A stretch of DNA of 64,000 bases. It comes from Phoronis australis (Eukaryota > Phoronida > Phoronidae). Positions 58,176-64,000 of this stretch are shown here, in pieces. Position 1 is the stretch's first letter. The number at the start of each line of letters is the position of its first letter. Location of the stretch: contig NMRA01000195.1 of assembly GCA_002633005.1 (NCBI GenBank), positions 252,154 to 316,153 of the forward strand, written 5' to 3'. The translations under genes were made by a program, and so were the position numbers. The notes under the pieces were generated by a model. The model was not told where the DNA came from and searched no databases. It saw only the letters and a list, made by a program, of their open reading frames with translations.

Positions 58176-58353
58176 ATGTCGTCTACAGTAAATGCAACTC
58201 CGTACGAACCTTTCCAAATTCACCATGTGCGTTGCTATCGCAACACCTCTTTGCTTTTGGGTGTCGTGGGTTTGCTTGTGATAGGTGTGATTCCAGCTTT
58301 CAATGTTTACGCTACTGACTTCAAGAAAGCATTCAACTACACACAGCTGGAAG
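58176..58353 (+). CDS. MFS-like gene exon 1
   Basis: Short cytosolic N-terminus, then TM1 (TSLLLGVVGLLVIGVIPAFN). The donor is GGAAG|GTACCG, phase 1. Confidence 0.68.
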
Positions 58354-61336
58354 GTACCGTGCCACGTTTAACTGGCAAATCATCTGCATTCATCCATCGC
58401 CTCGCAGTTCAGTTTTGAAGTTTACTTTGTGTTGCTCGAACATTGAGCATGCGCAGACGTCTGCTGGAAGCCTGTCAATGGAATATATTGTAATCAGAAT
58501 GCTCTCAACACCAAAAACTGACCAAACTTACATGATTTATTCAAACATTGTTGAATTCAGCGCAGCGACTTAGAGTAAAACATTCAACAAAATATTTGCC
58601 TTTTGACAAAGTCTTGAAATTTTGTAAACGGGTACTTAGGCACTTAAAACGGTTACTAATAGGTGCTCAACGCTTTCTAGATGGTCACTTCCGCTATCTT
58701 AGATTCAAAGATGGCCGCCTCTTTCTTAGAAATTTACTTATTTGGCTTCGTTTAAGGTAAGATTTACATTTTTCTCGGCAAAAAGTGTTAGAAAATAATA
58801 AAAGCTTTAATTATGTGCAAAAACTATTATATAAATGGTGACATTAAGTTACATGACATGTGTAATATTAAAAAACAAGAAAAATGACGCACAAACGTTG
58901 TGTAGAGGTATTGGCTGACAATCACTTGGTGTTGCAACTACACGAATATTTCTAGAGATCAATAAATAATCATTGTACTTAATTAATTGTTGACTTATAA
59001 GTAAAAGATTTTTATGACTGTCATAAAACAGAAAATATTTTTTTGCGTAATTTGTATCGTCGCTAAACAAAAATCTGCACGGTTGTCTGCTTTTGCAAAC
59101 TGAGTTATAGCATAGAAGTTAGAGGAACATCAGGAATAATAATATCGGTAATTGATATGGAGCGGATAAATTAGGAATGCTTTCTCGCCGTACTTGATAA
59201 TTGAAAGTAACGTTTCGCCGACTCCTTTCAATACACCCGAGCTTCTGCGACACCTGGTGTCGTCTGCCGATCCTGAGGCAAACGGCGAGAAACTTTGAGT
59301 CCATTCATGAGATTGATCCACCTCTTCTCAAGAAAATCCACGCAAGAGTTATAACTTTTTGGAATCGTATCTCGTCACTGGACAAATGACAATCTCCATC
59401 GATATACTTAGTGATATTTTATTGCTCATACCCATATCTGTGTACATTGTAGCTGTATTTATTCTACGGTAGACGTGCAACTACCCAGATTTAAATGCTT
59501 GTCTATGATATTTGATTTTTACTATTTTGTCTGTGTAGTCATTAGATATTTGAATATGAGGTTTCCAAGGGCTTTCTGTCTTGTTCGATTTTTCACATTT
59601 TTGTCTTAGATCATTCAATGAAATTTTCATATATTTTCAGTGGAATTAATCGCTTCTGCCAGCATATCCGGTAGCTATTTCACACTACCCGCTGACCGCA
59701 CCAAGGGTCCGTTGGCAACTTGTCTGCTTGGATTCCTATTGACAGTCTTTGGCCTGGCGATGTTAGCTACGGCGCTCAGTTTCAACCACGTATTTTCTAA
59801 CTATTATGGCTTGACCGCAATGTTTTACTTCTTAACAGGTATGTTTACATGTATGATAAAGGCACTTGGTTGAATTAAAATCTTAAGAATAGATTCAATG
59901 TGCTCATGCTTAATTGCTTCGTCAAGTATATGGGATTCAAACTGCAATACTTTTCGATTTAGGAACTTTCGAAACATACGACTATTTTAATGTGCTATAG
60001 AACTAAAATATCAGCATCTTTCTCGCTAATACTCTGTGAATTCGGATTTTCCACATAGTAGGAGTACTTTAGTGTACCTTAAGGACAAGTCAAACCTCAT
60101 CGTAGTTAAATCTGAGTAAGAAAGTAATCACAGGTTATTCAACTAGGGTGAATGTGACGACTGTTACATACATATACATGTGTGAGACGGAACAGTCGCT
60201 CATAAAAAGTGTTTGAAGTGTAAAGTCTTTAACGATTTGAGTGCTAAGTTAGCCTAATAAAAGTGTTTATCTGTTTGTTCGTATGGAGACACTATTCTTT
60301 TTCAGGACTGGGGCTTTCCTTCACATACGTTGCAATTATCAAGACAAACTCCGAGAATACGCCTTGTGGCCATCGAAAAACACTAAGGATGTCAGAGAGT
60401 GGCTTAGTTGTCGCCAGTTCAGCCATCTTTGCAGTCTTGTACAAGGGTATATCTGCAACAGCATCAACCAAAAGTGACTGGGCTCTCTTAATATTTTACG
60501 TCATTGTGACTGTCTTAATAGGACTCCTGGATATTCTCTGTATATTATTTTTGCGTTCATATCCCTCTCTTGAAAGAAGCCGCCGTGTCAGCTACAGATA
60601 TGGAGCTGGAAGTTACTACGAACCTGAAGGAGATTCTAGGACTCTATCCGAAAGCACTCGTCTTTTGTACAAAGCGCCCGACTCGAGCTTCTCGACAACG
60701 TCGCTAGAGGACGCAAGCAGTGGAAACTGGAGTGCACAGTTAACGATACTAATCATGACTCTGAGCTCTGGAGTGGGAATCATGTATAATACAAATCTAT
60801 CTATTTTCATTGAATCCATGTATCCAGAATGTGAACGGACATTATTCGTAGTGTTGTTTCCTCTTTTTGGCGCCATAGCCACTCCGATACTTACGAATCT
60901 GGCTACAAAATCTGGAAGCATCTACCCAATGAAATTGACGGCACTGGTTTTAAACAGTTTACTCTTGGCTAGTCAAATGATGTTAATTTTTGCACGGGAC
61001 TCGATGATTGTTTTTGTCTTTTCTACGTTACTCGTGTCTGTTACAGGTTTCCCACTCAGTACCATCTCCCATGAAATACTGCGCCATCTAGTTGGCAAAA
61101 ACAAGTACGAGAGGATACGTTTCGTAGTGATCACATTAGTTCCTGCTAGTGGAATATTGTGTAACGTCTTAGTGGGCATTATGTACGACCACCATTCGGA
61201 ACATGGATCGCATGACTGCCATGGTGCCGATTGCTTCAAATGGTGTTTCTACGCGACCTCCATAATGACTGCTGGTTCCTTCTTGTACAATCTTGCACTT
61301 ATCAATCCGTTTGAGATAGTTTACAGATTCGTCTAG
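58176..61336 (+). CDS. Multi-pass membrane protein, nodulin-like MFS transporter
   Basis: Three exons, 58176-58353, 59641-59838 and 60306-61336, join in phase 1 at both junctions and give 468 residues. I see about ten to twelve hydrophobic segments. Four or five lie before a polar central loop (SLERSRRVSYRYGAG...STRLLYKAPDSS, residues about 215-260), followed by a second bundle, the 6+6 plan of the major facilitator superfamily. The segment KTNSENTPCGHRKTLRMSES with SGLVVASSAIFAVLY resembles the nodulin-like/MCH1 family pattern (NFP..RG...G......SGAIF...Y). TLSSGVGIMYNTNLSIFIES resembles its second-half motif. Substrate is unknown. It could also belong to another MFS branch such as monocarboxylate-like carriers. 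The first ATG lies in context CACAATGTC with no in-frame start upstream. Confidence 0.72.
59641..59838 (+). CDS. MFS-like gene exon 2
   Basis: Two hydrophobic segments: one in TCLLGFLLTVFGLAMLATAL and one reaching the 3' end (GLTAMFYFLT). The acceptor is TATTTTCAG and the donor ACAG|GTATGT, phase 1 to phase 1. Confidence 0.75.
60306..61336 (+). CDS. MFS-like gene exon 3 (last)
   Basis: A 343-codon exon carrying the remaining membrane segments and the polar central loop. The acceptor is TTTTTCAG. The TAG is at 61334-61336. Confidence 0.8.
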
Positions 61337-61474
61337 CGACATAAAGAAAATGGCATTTACAACACAAAAATGGCATTGACTAGTAAATATAGATTAATTG
61401 CATAGCGAGGCTGTTATTTAGAGCCAGAGTGAGATGAGTGTATGTAATAGTTAATACATTCCACGATATTGTCC

Positions 61475-61480
61475 AATAAA
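61475..61480 (+). promoter_or_regulatory. Polyadenylation signal of the MFS-like gene
   Basis: AATAAA 139 bases after the stop codon. Confidence 0.6.
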
Positions 61481-61557
61481 CTTTACACAATCAGCGCACT
61501 GAATCCACAGGACCGCTGAGTTTTTGTTTACAAGAAGTAACAGACTAGCCCTCTGTC

Positions 61558-62065
61558 TTACTTATCTAGCGATTCTGCATAATAATTTCGACTGAACACT
61601 AAAAATGTCCAAATATGGCCAACTTCGGAAAATCGCATGTCAGAACCTTCATCCCATACGCGTTGAATCTGTCGAAGGGAATACGGCCGTGTAATAACGT
61701 TTTCCGTATATTCACCTCCTGCTGATACGCCGTAAAATGTAACAATTTCGTAAAATGGAGCAACTGATACATTGTACGTCATACGCATAAAGCCTTCTTC
61801 CTCGGATTGTTTGAATGAAATTCTATCAAATGTGCTAGCTCAAATTTATAGATGTGTTCCTATGTGCTTCCCATTATCTTTTTAACATGAGCTGTTTCTT
61901 GATACAGCCAAAAATGTACCCCGTACAGTTTGAACTTCAGACGAAAGGAGTTTCCAGGATCAGGTAACACTTTTTTATTGTTAAAGCGTTCTTGCAAACT
62001 TTTGTTACGCAGGTAACACCCAATTGTGTGTCCTGCTTTACAGTAAACACACTTCCCTTGGTACC
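61558..62065 (-). CDS. Possible terminal exon(s) of an unidentified minus-strand gene
   Basis: A strong acceptor (TTGTTTCTGTTGTGCTTACAG) at 62066 precedes a frame reading GKCVYCKAGHTIGCYLRNKS, then FRLKFKLYGVHFWLYQETAH, stopping at 61860. A second frame, 61788-61558, reads YNVSVAPFYEIVTFYGVSAG and ends YYAESLDK. The two frames are not joined by an obvious intron. The CVYC...H...C cluster is zinc-knuckle-like but does not fit the usual spacing. I do not recognise the family. The upstream exons would lie to the right. Confidence 0.3.
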
Positions 62066-62422
62066 CTGTAAGCACAACAGAAACAATTACAGCATATTTT
62101 GGCTAATATTTATCGCATTTCTTCGGGAACAAACGATAGTAACATTTTTTTGCACGGAGAATTCAATTTGATAGTGCACCATAGTTAGACCTATTTCAGC
62201 CAGTGTTTTATTGCTTTGCCTTTGGAGTCATGACTAATGCTCCATGTAAAAAGGAGTAACACCAAAGTTCCTGATGTCAACGGTTTCTGTCTACCACACT
62301 AGTTACGAATGACAACTTCTTAAAGACATTGTGATAGAAGGAAATAAAAGCATGCATTTATTTGCAGGCAGGTTGACAGATTTTGCCAGTGCAAGAGCAT
62401 AAGATCGCCTTTGAGAAGGGGG

Positions 62423-62432
62423 GGGGGGGGCA
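62423..62432. repeat. Poly-G run
   Basis: Twelve or so consecutive G. Length is likely to be unreliable in the assembly. Confidence 0.8.
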
Positions 62433-62769
62433 ATAGTTTTAAAAAGTGGGGACATAGTAACGTGTTTTAAACAGCTAAAAGCTGAAAGAAATGACATTGA
62501 TGTCAAACTTGTCTGAAATAGTGGTGGTAACAACTGATCAAACGTGACATGTATACGCAAAAATGGGAGGCCTAGCTGGGAAACAGAAAATACCGAATCT
62601 ATAATTTAAAAGGACAACAGTTCGAAAAAAGCCCACTGTCGGCCTTTCGGACTAAAAAAAACATGCCCTTTCTCTTTCTATTATTTTTTAAAGATATAAT
62701 ATCGATTAAAACTGCTATTTGGGTCATTATTCCGAAACACATATAAATAAAGACAGATAACGGACGTAC

Positions 62770-62881
62770 ACAAAACGTACCGAGAGTGGCGTACATGAAG
62801 TAATATCCCATGAGACATTATTCCGCGGAATAAGGTCGAGTGGGATATTACTTCATGTACGCCAATCGAGGTACGTTTTGT
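62770..62881. repeat. 41-bp-arm inverted repeat (hairpin or foldback)
   Basis: The left arm 62770-62810 and right arm 62841-62881 are inverted copies matching at about 37 of 41 positions (acaaaacgtacc...gcgtacatgaagtaatatccca). The 30-bp spacer holds its own 16-bp perfect palindrome, TTATTCCGCGGAATAA, at 62817-62832. The whole could extrude as a cruciform or be a tiny foldback element. Confidence 0.88.
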
Positions 62882-63424
62882 ATTTATCCCATGCGCTTCG
62901 AATTCCTAAGTTTTATACATTTTTTCGACAGATTTTCAAATACTTCACCCAGACTGTTCACATGGCGGATCACATTCTACATGTATGTACTTGCGCGTTA
63001 GGATGCAAGTTTTCTCTTGTGAAAGAAACAGTTTTAAAAGTAACGATTTAGTTCTTGAAAAGAGGTAACAAAGACGAAAACAACCGCAACTGTGCAATGA
63101 ACTTGTAACATCTCCTGGAAATAGTTAAAAAACAACATTTGGTATTTTAGTTTCCTAGGAATCGGCGCCTAAGTTGCAGACGATATAGTATACCTATCGT
63201 CGTCAGGCTCCAAAGGTCGTCCGCCATCTTGTTTCGCGTGCAGCGCAGCCACGCGGGACTTAGCGTTCCAATTTGGAGTGCTCGTCTGCACGTTAGGTAC
63301 TAACCTCTCGGGAGAAACACGCATGGAAGAACGGAGACTAAAATTAATGCATTTACCGACTGTTTTTTTGAGACCACTTAAAAACTTGTCGATTTTACTA
63401 ATGCACTTTTTTGTTCATTTTCAG

Positions 63425-63675
63425 AAGATATTTTCGACATTAAATTTTCTTCAGACGGAACAAAAAGCAACTCAGGGATTGTCTATGCAATGTATCTATT
63501 TGTCCCAGGCACTAACCGACACCTGTTAGGCCAAAGGAAAAACGCAGCAGAAATTGGAACACGCTGGGTGCTTAACAGTTTCGACCCACGCCTTGGTCAT
63601 CAAAATATTGTCCACTTGTTTTTTATTGCAAAACACAGTACTGAACTCAACATTTATGTTGAAATTTTTGATTAA
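63425..63675 (+). CDS. Possible last exon of an unidentified gene
   Basis: A strong acceptor (TTTTTTTGTTCATTTTCAG) precedes a frame entered at phase 1. It reads DIFDIKFSSDGTKSNSGIVY, then LLGQRKNAAEIGTRWVLNSF, then HQNIVHLFFIAK and IYVEIFD, stopping at 63673-63675. An AATAAA lies at 63735-63740. The sequence looks like a real globular protein end (alternating strand patterns, conserved-looking IGTRWVLNSF), but I do not recognise the family. Upstream exons were not found in the window. Confidence 0.45.
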
Positions 63676-63734
63676 AGCATTTTGAATTTATTTGAAGAAA
63701 ATTAAAATACTTGAATTGATAGAGAATGGCCACC

Positions 63735-63740
63735 AATAAA
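63735..63740 (+). promoter_or_regulatory. Polyadenylation signal after the unidentified exon
   Basis: AATAAA 60 bases after the TAA at 63675, which supports the exon at 63425-63675 being a true 3' end. Confidence 0.45.
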
Positions 63741-63848
63741 GTAAAACATTGACTTTATTTCACTATATTGCATTGTTACATACAACACAGCATGACATAA
63801 TCAAAAATAAAAGAAGAGATTGAGCAATAAAATTCAAATGCGACTTGG

Positions 63849-63869
63849 GTATTTATTTATTTATTTATG
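63849..63869. repeat. TATT microsatellite
   Basis: About five copies of tatt. Confidence 0.8.
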
Positions 63870-64000
63870 ATTGCAGAAGCCTGTTAAAGATGAGAAAAAA
63901 TCAAACAATACGATTATGGGTAATTTATTAGAACAATTGTATTGAGGTTCAATGATCAACTTGCGCCGACAAAGTCTCAAAGGGTTATAGTTCTGTTCTG

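Noticed and set aside
1-64000. CRISPR arrays, bacterial operons, phage genes, tRNA and rRNA genes
   Set aside because: None seen. Tandem repeats here lack unique spacers of constant size, and the gene structure is eukaryotic.

Overview
The window looks like animal nuclear DNA from a draft assembly. Genes are split by long introns with GT..AG borders, base composition is AT-rich, non-autonomous DNA transposons are dense, and there is one 587-base run of N plus two single Ns. The gene content points to an invertebrate, most likely a deuterostome such as a lancelet, hemichordate or echinoderm. The phylum is inference; only 'metazoan' is well supported. No bacterial operons, CRISPR arrays, rRNA or tRNA genes were seen.

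Layout. (1) 610-9088, minus strand: a nine-exon coiled-coil gene whose phases I could join throughout (468 codons, or more if it continues past the left edge). It may be the CCDC178 orthologue. (2) 9400-33045, plus strand: a complete ASXL (Additional sex combs-like) gene in 11 exons, encoding about 1147 residues with an N-terminal HARE-HTH, a central DEUBAD and a C-terminal PHD finger. Genes 1 and 2 are head to head across about 311 bases holding a perfect GTCACGTGAC palindrome. Exons 4-7 of ASXL occur twice on either side of the N gap, most likely as two uncollapsed haplotypes. (3) 33046-37164: repeats, including a decayed GIY-YIG (Penelope-like) fragment. (4) 37165-49099, minus strand: a secreted thrombin-like serine protease with TSP1, EGF, TSP1 and two Ig domains ahead of the protease domain. 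(5) 49100-58175: gene-poor, with several terminal-inverted-repeat elements and an old tandem duplication. (6) 58176-61336, plus strand: a three-exon multi-pass membrane protein resembling nodulin-like MFS transporters. (7) 61337-64000: two unidentified possible exons and a 41-bp-arm hairpin.

How the genes relate. ASXL is the partner of the BAP1/Calypso deubiquitinase in the PR-DUB Polycomb complex. From memory, human CCDC178 and ASXL3 are also divergent neighbours on chromosome 18q12.1, so genes 1 and 2 may be an ancient conserved pair sharing a promoter. The protease and the transporter show no functional link to them or to each other.

Most notable: a Harbinger-like MITE that landed inside an ASXL splice donor and rebuilt it, with the empty site preserved in the second copy; the thrombin-like protease architecture; and splice donors duplicated inside minisatellites in the coiled-coil gene.
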